Made by a program: the position numbers and the translations under genes | In this document: piece by piece, positions 12,729 to 24,593 of the stretch | Layout: each line of letters opens with the position of its first letter | Numbering within the stretch: the first letter of the stretch is position 1 | From: Ptychodera flava | Taxonomy: Eukaryota; Hemichordata; Enteropneusta; Ptychoderidae | Assembly (NCBI RefSeq): GCF_041260155.1 | Contig: NC_091946.1 | Coordinates: 21,717,853-21,781,852, forward strand | Reading direction: 5' to 3' | DNA: 64,000 bases | Notes under the pieces: model-generated | Told to the model about the DNA's origin: nothing | The model's input: only the letters and a program-made list of their open reading frames with translations | The model's database searches: none

Positions 12729-13660
12729 AATAATCGCAATCATACCAATCCATAATCCAATGACAGTAGGTCAGAATTCGCAAGATAATATTTGTAAACA
12801 TAGACACAAAACAGCACAGAACAGACAGTAAATAGACGGTACACAAACAAAGTCATATTCATGAAAGAAAGATATATGGACCTCTGGCCAGAAGACCAAG
12901 AAGTGATGTCAGGTATCTCGAAAATAGTAAGCGCATCCTGCCCCACATGTGGCACCCGCCATATATCAATCTATAAGTCAGATAGGTAGTGGTCACTAAC
13001 TAAGGCCTAATGTCACCGATGCCATCAGTGATCATTTGTCGAAGAGAGATATTGTATTTATCTACCAGCTTGCGATACCTGCCAAAAAGCGTTTGAATGT
13101 AGAGACAAGTCTTGCTCTGGTGTAACCTTGATTTAATAGTTTGTAAGAGAGATGGCCATGTCTCTCTACAAAATCACCATATGAACTGCATGCTCTAGCA
13201 TATCGAAGAAGCTGGGAAATGTATACCCCATAAGCTGGTGAGAGTGGAATATTACTTATGAGGTGTGGAAAATTGATGATACTAAAGTTGAAATCATCTC
13301 TCTTGTCATATAGCCTAGTAGAAAGGTGACCATTAGAGTCAAATTCAAGTAAAATGTCCAGATATGAAGCAGAAAAGGCTGTTTCTGTAGTTTCTTTAAT
13401 TTCCAATTCTGGAGGATAAATCATAGCGAGATTTTAACTGAATTCAGAGTTATTCATAGAAATAACATCGTCTATGTATCTATATGTTAGATTGAAAGTT
13501 CGAGCTACAGAGACCTTTTTCTGTTTAATTAAGTTCTGGATAAATTCTGCCTCATATGAGAACAGAAATAAGTCAGCATACTGATAATGTCTTTCTCGGT
13601 ATAAAACACTTTAGCGTTAGTAGAATTGTACCCCAATACCACATATTTGTAACGGCGTGA
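12729..13660 (-). mobile_element. Retroelement fragment with reverse transcriptase (fossil)
   Basis: On the minus strand it encodes part of a reverse transcriptase, including the catalytic YIDD motif and a following conserved block (LIYPPELE-type and AYGVYISQLLRYARAC). The insert is flanked by ACATAA at 12723-12728 and 13661-13666. Units 3 and 4 carry the uninterrupted site with one copy. No LTRs are visible, so a non-LTR or Penelope-type element is likely; the exact family is not settled. It is truncated and broken, and is younger than the common ancestor of units 2-4 or was lost from 3 and 4. Confidence 0.8.
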
Positions 13661-13866
13661 ACATAACTCCATCATCCAATTATCCCAAATTAGTTCAAAT
13701 CGTGTTGTTTCTATTTTAATAAGGGTTCATATCAGTACTACCTAAACAATAGGAGAATGGCAATAGAGGCATAGAATGTATGATAAAATGGAGTTATTAC
13801 ACAAAGTTTGGTTGGTATCGCCCCGGGGGTATCACATCGTATTCTCGTGATATGTCAGCATTTTAA

Positions 13867-14233
13867 GGGGCGACGTCAAAAGATCGATGTTTGAAAAAAA
13901 ACTTAATTGCTTAAGTTTGGGGGTTTGGGGGTTTTTGGCCAAATTAATTTCTGTGCAGTCAAAAACGATTTAACGTCTTTTTGGCAAATTTTACGATTTC
14001 AAGGCTGTTTTTTGTACGCTAAAACCGATCCAGTCATCCGTATTTTTGTTACTTGATAATGGTTTTCAATTTTTATTTAATTAAATGGTACATTGGTATG
14101 TCATTTGAAAGAATTAGTACAGGGTATGAGTCCGCAATGTTTATCAATTTTAGGTAAGTAGGGGGGGGGGGGTCTGAGGCCAAACTTAAGCAATTAAGTT
14201 AGATTTATTATATTGAACTTTTTATGTTGCCCC
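13867..14233. mobile_element. MITE with TAA target duplication
   Basis: The 367-bp insert is flanked by TAA (13864-13866 and 14234-14236). Its ends are GGGGCGACGTCAAAAG on the left and, from the right on the minus strand, GGGGCAACATAAAAAG. Inner inverted blocks share CTTAATTGCTTAAGTTTGG. Units 3 and 4 have the empty site with a single TAA (near 19661 and 25109). A 3-bp TWA duplication is typical of PIF/Harbinger elements. Confidence 0.8.
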
Positions 14234-14248
14234 TAACTCGTTGCTGCC

Positions 14249-14398
14249 TAGCCCTGGGTTCCGGAGGTGCGGAGTTTGAGGCCGCGTTTGTGTACTGTGA
14301 CTATTCTATGGCCTCTCACATATGAGAGGCCATAGAAGCGTCACAGTACACAAACGCGACCTCGAACTCTGCACCTGCGCCTCTGGAACCCAGGGCTA
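14249..14398. mobile_element. Palindromic foldback MITE, copy in unit 2
   Basis: This 150-bp near-perfect inverted repeat starts TAGCCCTGGGTTCC and ends GGAACCCAGGGCTA, centred on CACATATGAG. TA at both ends fits a TA target duplication (Tc1/mariner-type). The diverged relic at 35410-35720 appears to be an empty site. Confidence 0.8.
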
Positions 14399-14439
14399 CT
14401 TGATGCCATACGAACGCTTGAAAACGATATCGACTTTAT

Positions 14440-14960
14440 CGACCAAATTTCTCGTAAAAATGCCTGAATATTAAGTCAGATCTTGTTTAGGAAACATCTA
14501 CCAAATATCTAAGCTAACAGAAGAGTACTTTTTAGAAACTATTTTTCTGATCGAAAACGGCAAAAGTTGCCCCCAAAATACGAAATTGCATATTTCATCA
14601 TAATTCAAAGTAAAACATTAAGATAATCTCTAGGAATCCGTACATCAAATATCAAAGGTAGCAGACAAGCGGGTTTTGAGGGAAAAAGTGACCATCACAT
14701 ATCCAAAATGTCAAAGCTGTCTGACTAGCAGTTTTAAACAAAAAAAAGTTTTAACAATTGTTTTACCAATAATGACAAAAACTGCCTTCAAAATACAAAT
14801 TTGCACATGTCCTCACAATTTGAAGAATCTGAATAAAGTCATTGCTAGGAACCTGTATACCTAATATTTAAGCTGTCGGACCAGCAAATAGCAAAATTAG
14901 CCAAAAATATATAAATTTGTATGTTTCATCACAATTTGAACTAATCTGATTAGGATCGTC
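14440..14960. repeat. Diverged tandem core repeats (unit 2)
   Basis: There are three to four degenerate copies of a block with AAATTGCC, AAAATACGAAATTGCATA, TTCATCATAATTTGAA, a TAGGAACC step and a CAAATATCAAAG step. Spacing is roughly 115-205 bases with internal deletions. Copies in the other units are at about 19860-20420 and 25310-25880. They are probably the core array of the same element family as the (GACA)n tail. Confidence 0.5.
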
Positions 14961-15442
14961 CCCTGGAGGCCTTTAAATGAATCGGATTCAGACTGGTCGT
15001 TTAGAAAAAGCTTTGAATGTAAAACGTTGATGGACTCCAAACGACGGAAAACGACACACATCAACTGATTAAATAATCTCTGCATCGCTGACAAAGGAGC
15101 TAAAAAAGCTCTTTCTATCGCTTTGGCCTTTTAATATTATTCATTCATATCGCACTCTTAGCTTGTTGATTGTATCCTGCTTTGTATCCTGACAGCTTTT
15201 TGCCATATGCAAATGCACTAAACGATATTGCATGCTGTGTGTTAGAATGTTCACCGACGGTGGAAACATGATACTGATGTCTCTCTTTTTTGCTATAACT
15301 CGCAAAAGTGGTTTATTCTGGTAATTTATTTAATCGGTTTTGTCATTGATGGTAAATTACGACAGTAATTCATTGAACCCGTCAACCACCACACCCTTCT
15401 ATAAAGGTTTATAAATATTACCATAGAGACAGAAAAAACCTC

Positions 15443-15736
15443 ATGTGGGTACCAATGGATTCCTTGATTGAAGAGATGGACGACATGGTGTCCATAAATT
15501 ATACTCAAAATCTCTTGAATATTTTTGGCAAAGGTATGGCGCATTCCATTCAAATAGTCACAAGGCTTCTTCATCTTAAGGATGCATTTTCTAGGCGTCG
15601 TATTATGACTGATTTTGTTTGGTCAATTGGAAAATACAGTAGGTTTGAAAGACTTAAAATGTTCTCCCAGGATACTCAGAGGAGTAATTCTTTACACTGT
15701 TTCAAGACATGGACAGGATCAATAACTATTGGGTAG
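15443..15736 (+). CDS. Hypothetical 97-codon ORF, unit copy a
   Basis: The open frame starts MWVPMDSLIEEMDD and ends TWTGSITIG. No family is recognised. It has no membrane segment and is rich in basic and aromatic residues in its middle (KYSRFERLKMF). It is repeated at 20896-21189 and, with changes, 26363-26674, and decayed at 8790-8990. Because the units are recent duplicates, the shared open frame is weak evidence for function. It could be an exon relic or chance. Confidence 0.25.
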   Translation: MWVPMDSLIEEMDDMVSINYTQNLLNIFGKGMAHSIQIVTRLLHLKDAFSRRRIMTDFVWSIGKYSRFERLKMFSQDTQRSNSLHCFKTWTGSITIG

Positions 15737-17570
15737 CAGTACAATAATACCAACGAAAACACTTTAAATAAGTGATGGAGGGATATAATTCAGATAGGAA
15801 GCATTTTACATCGGCGCTGATGATTCAAGACAACAATAGTTTATATTTAGAGCCAAAAATGAGTAATTACTCATTTTTACTTTCTTGTGAACTCCACACG
15901 AGAATATTCACTTGAGTAAAATAATACTGCTATCATACTAGGTGTCTAAATGTTGTAGGAAACCATGCATTTCATACATACTTACAAAAAGGAGTCTTTA
16001 AGCCGACAAATAAAATTGGTATTAATGGTGTCTTTATTCAGTAATATTGGGTCTTCGTGCCACTATTCTCTACAAAAAAATGGTCATGACAGTATGATTA
16101 CAGCATAAGCAACTAACGAAAACTCCGTTCAGATTTACATGACAGTTAACATCTTTCTCAGTCCTATAGAATGAATTACATTTGCAGGTAATCATTTGAG
16201 GGCATTGTATGTAGTATTTAATATTTGACTTTAAATCATGTAAATGAATAACCTTGTTACACTACCCACTACATAATTAAGACAAATCAGAAGGAAATCA
16301 TATTCACCTTCAGTTTATCAGCTCTCATATTATAAACAAAATCTCTAGTTTCGATTTATTTTATGTTTTCGTTCATATTTTCGATCCGTTCAAAATGGAT
16401 AGAGCAAGATATCTTGCAAGATTTAGTGTATGTGTGGCAATATTCTTTTCGCTCGTGAGAAATTTGAAGTTGTCTGCACCACGACAGCAAAATATGAGAG
16501 CAAAAATTTCATTACATCATTTATTATACACATAACGCCAAAGTTTTAAACTTTAAAAATTCATTAAACGATCAACATCTAAGCGATGTAAGAAGTAGTA
16601 TGTATGACTAATGAAAATGTCGTAATGATGAAAACCAGGCTACATTATTTTCATTCTGCCCTTATTTCGCTTCACTGACAGAAACATGTAAACATTTGAT
16701 GGTAAAGAAATCACTGATCATTTTACGCTGCAGCTCTGATCATGGCTGCGTTTGATCTTTAACGCCACATCATTCCTACTAGTTGTCATTGAGAACCTAT
16801 TTACAGAAAATTACTGGGATAAACAGCTAAAAGAGGGAAAACAGTCTTAGAAACGTGATATCTTCCTATAAAAAGATGATAAAAGGGAGATCAAAAAGTG
16901 AGATGAAATAGAATGTGTTCATTTAGATAATCATTCAATCCAAATAAATTATAAGGTGCCTCGAAACATAAATGTTTTAAATTCACAGAATGGGAAAGAG
17001 TTGATAAGGAGTACAGAAACAAACTGACAGAGCGGCTAAGCTGGAGAATTTGTCTTAAATAGAATATCGTCACTACGTTACACTAGTAGCCGCAAATTTT
17101 ATTGTTGACCAAAAGGCACGAACGATAGCGGGTTACCTATGTGTCATACAATATGAATCCTAGAAAATGTTTAATAACTGTGCTACTTTACAAATCTGTC
17201 AATGCAAGTCTGCTATTAATTTGGGAATACGAAATTATTCGAATATTACAATTGTCTTTAAAAGAAAACGAACTATAACAATACAAGAATTTTGATCTAA
17301 CTTAGTATCGTTCTATCCATATCATCCTAGTTTGCTTGGAACTTTGTGAAGTATTCTCTTCGGTGCTTTACAAACATTTTGAGCAAAGTGACTTATTATT
17401 AAACTTTTATGAACACATTTGGAAAATAATTGCAACACAACACAAATATCGAGTATTTGGCTCGGACTGGGTACAGTTTCGTTCATTTTAGTGTTCTCAG
17501 TGTTCCGATGCTCGTTGCCAACCTCTCGAATATATGACTTTTGCAGTCCGCAGTCAAAAAGTTTATTCAT

Positions 17571-18632
17571 TTACACGTTAGCACAATTGTTCGTACCGGG
17601 CAAAGTATCATTATCGCCGTTGTTGCCAGGAATTCTCAAATCTATCGCCTGCGTTGGTACCACTTGGTTCTTTGAACACAAGTATGAGCAGCGTATTAGT
17701 CTGCCCGTTAGTAGTTCTTTGTACGCCTCTTTGAAATGCCTGTTATTAGCTCCATAAAGCAAGGGGTTTATGGCTCCTCCAAGGTGTATCATGGGATAAG
17801 CTAGGACGGCACTCTCCGGTAACTGCCTCCACTCGCGTACACTTGAAACGAGCAGAATAATGGCATACGGCAGATAGCAGAGAAGTATCAGTGCAAAAAC
17901 GGCAAATATCGTGAATAGCATGCGCAGCTCTTGTTGAGATGGACCTGAACTTAAATTTGAGCTTTGAGGCTGTGTGGCGGCATGGGCCCGCACAAGACGT
18001 CTGCTGTGCATCACATAAGCTATGATCAGAGTGTACGACAGAAGGACAAGAAATGAAGGCGTAAATGCAAGGAACATAACTGTGAACGGGGTCCCACTCA
18101 TTCGACAGCGCAATATAGACGGGTCATAAAAAGACAGCGAAGTGTCTTGGTACACCGTGTAGAACGACACTATAGGTGTGCCCCAAGCAAAGGCTATAGC
18201 AAGACTCACAGTGATTCCGCTGGTCAGTCGCTGATATCTCGTGTTAAAGACAATGAACACGTAGCGATTGATGGAAATGAAAGCAGTCAGCCAGAGCGAA
18301 GTGGACATCATGAAAGGATGAAGTAAATTGTGAATGAGGCAGTACATTGATCCAAAGTGCCATTGCCGACGGTAGAAGGTATAGCTCATCGGTAGACAGA
18401 GGGACAGTGCTGCTATGATATCTGTAATGCTGAGATTTACCAAAAACACGTTCATCCACATTCTCAGTTTCTTCTTAAAAATGACTATCAGGATGAACAG
18501 GGTGTTACCGATTAAGGCTCCTACCGCAAACAGGAGTTCCACAGTACCGCAGAGTTGTGTTACCCAATAACCCGGCACATCATCAGTAGACCAAGTGTAG
18601 TGTTGGTTGCGTGTAGCATTCGTGTCGTTCAT
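17571..18632 (-). CDS. Rhodopsin-class GPCR, copy 3 (intact)
   Basis: This intronless gene encodes 353 residues, a plasma-membrane seven-helix receptor expected to couple to G proteins. The N-terminus starts MNDTNATRNQ with two glycosylation sequons. N43 (GNTL, helix 1), D71 (NLSITD, helix 2), C97 with a partner cysteine in extracellular loop 2, NRY 121-123 in place of DRY, CYLP in helix 6 in place of CWxP, and NPLLY in helix 7 place it in class A. NRY and the RYVFIVFNTRY stretch recall the melatonin and Tre1/Moody/GPR84 groups; ligand unknown. A longer frame from an ATG at 18767 exists, but that start lies upstream of the TATA box and is lost in copy 5, so the start at 18632 is preferred. 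The 3' end (TAA at 17571) is shared by all copies. Confidence 0.93.
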   Translation of the reverse strand: MNDTNATRNQHYTWSTDDVPGYWVTQLCGTVELLFAVGALIGNTLFILIVIFKKKLRMWMNVFLVNLSITDIIAALSLCLPMSYTFYRRQWHFGSMYCLIHNLLHPFMMSTSLWLTAFISINRYVFIVFNTRYQRLTSGITVSLAIAFAWGTPIVSFYTVYQDTSLSFYDPSILRCRMSGTPFTVMFLAFTPSFLVLLSYTLIIAYVMHSRRLVRAHAATQPQSSNLSSGPSQQELRMLFTIFAVFALILLCYLPYAIILLVSSVREWRQLPESAVLAYPMIHLGGAINPLLYGANNRHFKEAYKELLTGRLIRCSYLCSKNQVVPTQAIDLRIPGNNGDNDTLPGTNNCANV

Positions 18633-18744
18633 TGTGTCTACGGTCTTCAGTGAGCCAGGTGCATCCATCCCTGCAGTTGTTAGTGTGAGCGATTCACTTG
18701 TCCCTTTGGAAAGCTTCGATATGAAACCCCAAATAACTAAGACA

Positions 18745-18754
18745 TATTTATATA
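18745..18754 (-). promoter_or_regulatory. TATA box of GPCR copy 3
   Basis: The minus strand reads TATATAAATA, 113 bases upstream of the preferred ATG (18632). Transcription would start roughly 25-30 bases downstream, giving a short leader. The upstream ATG at 18767 would then not be transcribed. Confidence 0.5.
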
Positions 18755-18972
18755 GAAAACGTGACATCTTCTTCAGTCAATAATCAGGCACAACTGAAAA
18801 TGCAAAGGTTACTGAATTGCCCCAACACAAGTAGCTGATTTAGCATTTGATGTCATTTCGCTTCCTGTCGTGCAAGGCTACTTCACAAAATGTTGGGGGG
18901 GGGGTGGCTGGAGGAATCGGAATTGAAATCCTATCTTTTTCAGATCTGCCTTAATACCCTCAAAAATATCCA

Positions 18973-19145
18973 AGCCACACGCACCAAACACTAATCAGTT
19001 CTGGCCATTATCACACACAATATATGAATCATATTTGATTCTGATCCGATAAGCCGTTCTCGAAATATCGCGTCGACAGACAGACAGACAGACAGATACA
19101 CAGATATCGCTGCTACATTAGCTCTCGTGTGTTAACACGTAAGCC
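18973..19145 (+). repeat. Pearl/Helentron-like tail with (GACA)n (unit 3)
   Basis: Same structure as at 12259-12429, with a (GACA)n tract near 19074-19095 and the tail palindrome GTGTTAACAC. It is preceded by the TIR fragment 18875-18972. Confidence 0.5.
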
Positions 19146-19675
19146 AAAATTGATACAAATTATAAAATTTTAACTTTTACTGAGGTACAAGTGATGTTTT
19201 AGAGCGTTACGAATTCTGTTCGCTCAGTTATTTGAACATACCAACGCCTACACTTAGCTGCGAGCATTTCCGGTTACAGTGAAAATATGTTTAACACGAT
19301 TGGAACTAATTTGGGATATTCGAATTTTCATATTTTTCAAATTTCTCAAGTGTTAGGTGCAATATAGCTGAATGTTGCAATATCGCATATTAAAAAGTGT
19401 GTAATATCAAATGAAACGCAGATGAGATAACATTTGTAGATTTTAAAGACATAACTTCACCATCCAATTATCCCAAATTAGCTCCAATCGTGTTATTTCT
19501 ATTTTAATAAGGGTTCATATCAATACTATCAGTACTACCTAAACAATAGGAGAATGGCAATAGAGGCATAGAATGTATGATAAAAAGGAGTTATTACACA
19601 AAGTTTGGTTGGTATCGCCCCGGGGGTATCACATCGTATTCTCGTGATATGTCAGCATTTTAACTCGTTGCTGCC

Positions 19676-19825
19676 TAGCCCTTGGTTCCGGAGGTGCGGA
19701 GTTTGAGGCCGCATTTGTGTATTGTGACGCTTCTATGGCCTCTCACATGTGAGAGGCCATAGAAGCGTCACAGTACACAAACGCGATTTCGAACTCTGCG
19801 CCTGCAGCTCTGGAACCCAGGGCTA
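19676..19825. mobile_element. Palindromic foldback MITE, copy in unit 3
   Basis: Same 150-bp inverted repeat as at 14249-14398, with TA at both ends and centre CTCACATGTGAG. Confidence 0.8.
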
Positions 19826-19859
19826 CTTGATGCCATACGAACGCTTGAAAACGATATCG

Positions 19860-20420
19860 ACTTTATCGACCAAATTTCTCGTAAAAATGCCTAAATATTA
19901 AGCCAGATCTTGTTTAGGAACATATCTACCAAATAGCTAAGCTATCAGAAGAGTACTTTTTAGAAACTATTTTTCTGATCAAAAACAACAAAAGTTGCCC
20001 CAAAATACGAAATTGCATATTTCATCATAATGCAAAGTAAAACATTAAGATAATCTCTAGGAATCCGTATATCAAATATCAAAGGTATCAGACAAGCGGG
20101 TTTTTGAGGGAAAAAGTGACCAACACATATCCAAAATGTCAAAGCTGTCTGCCTAGCAGTTTTAAAACCAAAAAAAATTTTAACAATTGTTTTACCAATA
20201 ATGACAAAAACTGCCTTCAAAATACAAATTTGCATATGTCCTCACAATTTGAAGAATCTGAATAAGGTCATTGCTAGGAACCTGTATACCTAATATTTAA
20301 GCTCTCGGACCAGCCGTTAAGAAGAAGATTTTTGACAAAAATAGCAAAATTAGCCAAAAAATCTATAAATTTGTATATTTCATCACAATTTGAATTAATC
20401 TGATTAAGATCGTCCACTGG
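19860..20420. repeat. Diverged tandem core repeats (unit 3)
   Basis: Equivalent to 14440-14960. Confidence 0.5.
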
Positions 20421-20895
20421 AGGCCTTTAAATGAATCGGATTCGGACTGGTCGTTTATAAAAAGCTTTGAATGTAAAAAGTTGATGGACTCCAAACGACG
20501 GAAAACGACACACATCCACTGATTAAATAAGCTCCGCATCGCTGACAAAGGAGCTAAAAAGCTCTTTCTATCGCTTTGGCCTTTTAATATTATTCATTCA
20601 TATCGCACTCTTAGCTTGTTGATTGTATCCTGCTTTGTATCCTGACAGCTTTTTGCCATATGCAAATGCACTAAACGATATTGCATGCTGTGTGTTAGAA
20701 TGTTCACCGACGGTGGAAACATGATACTGATGTCTCTCTTTTTTGCTATAACTCGCAAAAGTGGTTTATTCTGGTAATTTATTTAATCGCTTTTGTCATT
20801 GATGGTAAATTACGATAGTAATTCATTGAACCCGTCAACCATCACACCCTTCTATAAAGCTTTATAAATATTACCATAGAGACAGAAAAAACCTC

Positions 20896-21189
20896 ATGTG
20901 GGTACCAATGGATTCCTTGATTGAAGAGATGGACGACATGGTGTCCATAAATTATACTCCAAATCTCTTGAATATTTTTGGCAAAGGTATGGCGCATTCC
21001 ATTCAAATAGTCACAAGGCTTCTTCATCTTAAGGATGCATTTTCTAGGCGTCGTATTATGACTGATTTTGTTTGGTCAATTGGAAAATACAGTAGGTTTG
21101 AAAGACTTAAAATGTTCTCCCAGGATACTCAGAGGAGTAACTCTTTACACTGTTTTAAGACATGGACAGGATCAATAACTATTGGGTAG
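20896..21189 (+). CDS. Hypothetical 97-codon ORF, unit copy b
   Basis: It differs from the frame at 15443 by about one residue (YTPN for YTQN). Same doubts apply: the surrounding DNA is equally conserved. Confidence 0.25.
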   Translation: MWVPMDSLIEEMDDMVSINYTPNLLNIFGKGMAHSIQIVTRLLHLKDAFSRRRIMTDFVWSIGKYSRFERLKMFSQDTQRSNSLHCFKTWTGSITIG

Positions 21190-23022
21190 CAGTACAATAA
21201 TACCAACGAAAACACTTTAAATAAGTGATGGAGGGATATAATTCAGATAGGAAGCATTTTACATGGCGCTGATGATTCAAGACAACAATAGTTTATATTT
21301 AGAGCCAAAAATGAGTAATTATACTTTCTTCTGAACTCCACACGAGAATATTCACTTGAGTAAAATAATACTGCTATCATACTAGGTGTCTAAATGTTGT
21401 AGGAAACCATGCATTTCATACATACTTACAAAACGGAGTCTTTAAGCCGACAAATAAAAGTGGTATTAATGGTGTCTTTATTCAGTAATATTGGGTCTTC
21501 GTGCACTATTCTCTACAAAAAAATGGTCATGACAGTATAATTACAGCATAAGCAACTAACGAAAACTCCGTTCAGATTTACATGACAGTTAACATCTTTC
21601 TCAGTCCTATAGAATGAATTACATTTGTAGGTAATCATTTGAGGGCATTGTATGTAGTATTTAATATTTGACTTTAAATCATGTAAATGAATAACCTTGT
21701 TACACTACCCACTACATAATTAAGACAAATCAGAAGGAAATCATATTCACCTTCAGTTTATCAGCTCTCATATTATAAACAAAATCTCTAGTTTCTTATT
21801 TTATGTTTTCGTTCATATTTTCGATCCGTTCAAAATGGATAGAGCAAGATATCTTGCAAGATTTAGTGTATGTGTGGCAATATTCTTTTCGCTCGTGAGA
21901 AATTTGAAGTTGTCTGCACCACGACAGCAAAATATGAGAGCAAAAATTTCATTACATCATTTATTATACACATAACGCCAAAGTTTTAAACTTTAAAAAT
22001 TCATTAAACGATCAACATCTAAGCGATGTAAGAAGTAGTATGTATGACTAATGAAAATGTCGTAATGATGAAAACCAGGCTACATTATTTTCATTCTGCC
22101 CTTATTTCGCTTCACTGACAGAAACAGGTAAACATTGATGGTAAAGAAATCACTGATCATTTTACGCTGCAGCTCTGATCATGGCTGCGTTTGATCTTAA
22201 CGCCACATCATTCCTACTAGTTGTCATTGAGAACCTATTTACAGAAAATTACTGGGATAACAGCTAAAAGAGGGAAAACAGTCTTAGAAACGTGATATCT
22301 TCCTATAAAAAGATGATAAAAGGGAGATCAAAAAGTGAGATGAAATAGAATGTGTTCATTTAGATAATCATTCAATCCAAATAAATTATAAGGTGCCTCG
22401 AAACATAAATGTTTTAATTCACAGAATGGGAAAGAGTTGATAAGGAGTACAGAAACAAACTGACAGAGCGGCTAAGCTGGAGAATTTGTCTTAAATAGAA
22501 TATCGTCACTACGTTACACTAGTAGCCGCAAATTTTATTGTTGACCAAAAGGCACGAACGATAGCGGGTTACCTATGTGTCATACAATATGAATCCTAGA
22601 AAATGTTTAATAACTGTGCTACTTTACAAATCTGTCAATGCAAGTCTGCTATTAATTTGGGAATACGAAATTATTCGAATATTACAATTGTCTTTAAAAG
22701 AAAACGAACTATAACAATACAAGAATTTTGATCTAACTTAGTATCGTTCTATCCATATCATCCTATCCCAATTAGGTTTAGTTTGCTTGGAACTTTTGTG
22801 AAGTATTCTCTTCGGTGCTTTACAAACATTTTGAGCAAAGTGACTTATTATTAAACTTTTATGAACACATTTGGAAAATAATTGCAACACAACACAAATA
22901 TCGAGTATTTGGCTCGGACTGGGTACAGTTTCGTTCATTTTAGTGTTCTCAGTGTTCCGATGCTCGTTGCCAACCTCTCGAATATATGACTTTTGCAGTC
23001 CGCAGTCAAAAAGTTTATTCAT

Positions 23023-24085
23023 TTACACGTTAGCACAATTGTTCGTACCGGGCAAAGTATCATTATCGCCGTTGTTGCCAGGAATTCTCAAATCTATCGC
23101 CTGCGTTGGTACCACTTGGTTCTTTGAACACAAGTATGAGCAGCGTATTAGTCTGCCCGTTAGTAGTTCTTTGTACGCCTCTTTGAAATGCCTGTTATTA
23201 GCTCCATAAAGCAAGGGGTTTATGGCTCCTCCAAGGTGTATCATGGGATAAGCTAGGACGGCACTCTCCGGTAACTGCCTCCACTCGCGTACACTTGAAA
23301 CGAGCAGAATAATGGCATACGGCAGATAGCAGCAGAGAAGTATCAGTGCAAAAACGGCAAATATCGTGAATAGCATGCGCAGCTCTTGTTGAGATGGACC
23401 TGAACTTAAATTTGAGCTTTGAGGCTGTGTGGCGGCATGGGCCCGCACAAGACATCTGCTGTGCATCACATAAGCTATGATCAGAGTGTACGACAGAAGG
23501 ACAAGAAATGAAGGTGTAAATGCAAGGAACATAACTGTGAACAGGGTCCCACTTATTCGACAGCTCAATATAGACGGGTCATAAAAAGACAGCGAAGTGT
23601 CTTGGTACGCCGTGTAGAACGACACTATAGGTGTGCCCCAAGCAAAGGCTATAGCAAGACTCACAGTGATTCCGCTGGTCAGTCGCTGATATCTCGTGTT
23701 AAAGACAATGAACACGTAGCGATTGATGGAAATGAAGCAGTCAGCCAGAGCGAAGTGGACATCATGAAAGGATGAAGTAAATGTGAATGAGGCAGTACAT
23801 TGATCCAAAGTGCCATTGCCGACGGTAGAAGGTATAGCTCATCGGTAGACAGAGGGACAGTGCTGCTATGATATCTGTAATGCTGAGATTTACCAAAAAC
23901 ACGTTCATCCACGTTCTCAGTTTCTTCTTAAAAATGACTATCAGGATGAACAGGGTGTTACTGATTAAGGCTCCTACCGCAAACAGGAGTTCCACAGTAC
24001 CGCAGAGTTGTGTTACCCAATAACCCGGCACATCATCAGTAGACCAAGTGTAGTGTTGGTTGCGTGTAGCATTCGTGTCGTTCAT
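23023..24085 (-). pseudogene. Rhodopsin-class GPCR, copy 4 (frameshifted)
   Basis: It is nearly identical to copy 3 but lacks one base near 23737 and one near 23781 (around helix 3) and has a 3-base insertion near 23328 that adds a cysteine (LLCCYLP). The two single-base losses do not restore the frame, so the N-terminal part (to CLIH) and the part from ISINRY onward lie in different frames. Both losses are in base runs (AAA to AA, TT to T) inside an otherwise almost perfect duplicate, so assembly error is a serious alternative. If corrected by resequencing, this copy would be intact. Confidence 0.85.
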
Positions 24086-24197
24086 TGTGTCTACGGTCTT
24101 CAGTGAGCCAGGTGCATCCATCCCTGCAGTTGTTAGTGTGAGCGATTCACTTGTCCCTTTGGAAAGCTTCGATATGAAACCCCAAATAACTAAGACA

Positions 24198-24207
24198 TAT
24201 TTATATA
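24198..24207 (-). promoter_or_regulatory. TATA box of GPCR copy 4
   Basis: TATATAAATA on the minus strand, 113 bases upstream of the ATG at 24085. Confidence 0.45.
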
Positions 24208-24429
24208 GAAAACGTGACATCTTCTTCAGTCAATAATCAGGCACAACTGAAAATGCAAAGGTTACTGAATTGCCCCAACACAAGTAGCTGATTTAGCATT
24301 TGATGTCATTTCGCTTCCTGTCGTGCAAGGCTACTTCACAAAATGTTGGGGGGGGGGGGGTGGCTGGAGGAATCGGAATTGAAATCCTATCTTTTTCAGA
24401 TCTGCCTTAATACCCTCAAAAATATCCAA

Positions 24430-24593
24430 GCCACACGCACCAAACACTAATCAGTTCTGGCCATTATCACACACAATATATGAATCATATTTGATTCTGA
24501 TCCGATAAGCCGTTCTCGAAATATCGCGCCAACAGACAGACAGATACACAGATATCGCTGCTACATTAGCTCTCGTGTGTTAACACGTAAGCC
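24430..24593 (+). repeat. Pearl/Helentron-like tail with short (GACA)n (unit 4)
   Basis: Same as in units 2 and 3 but the GACA tract has contracted. Preceded by the TIR fragment 24328-24429. Confidence 0.5.

Larger units (their letters stand above)
9427..16161. repeat. Array unit 2 (type B flank with two insertions)
   Basis: This unit is 6.7 kb, longer than units 3 and 4 because of a 0.93 kb retroelement fragment and a 367-bp MITE. Both empty sites are readable in units 3 and 4. It holds receptor copy 2. Confidence 0.88.
16162..21603. repeat. Array unit 3 (5.44 kb)
   Basis: It is nearly identical to unit 4 over its full length, coding and non-coding alike, which indicates a very recent duplication or gene conversion. 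It holds the intact receptor copy 3. Confidence 0.93.

Noticed and set aside
18633-18767. N-terminal extension of GPCR copy 3 (starting MSRFLYKYVLVIWG)
   Set aside because: The region contains the TATA box in all copies, the ATG is lost in copy 5 and the frame is broken in copy 1. It is read as promoter and leader.
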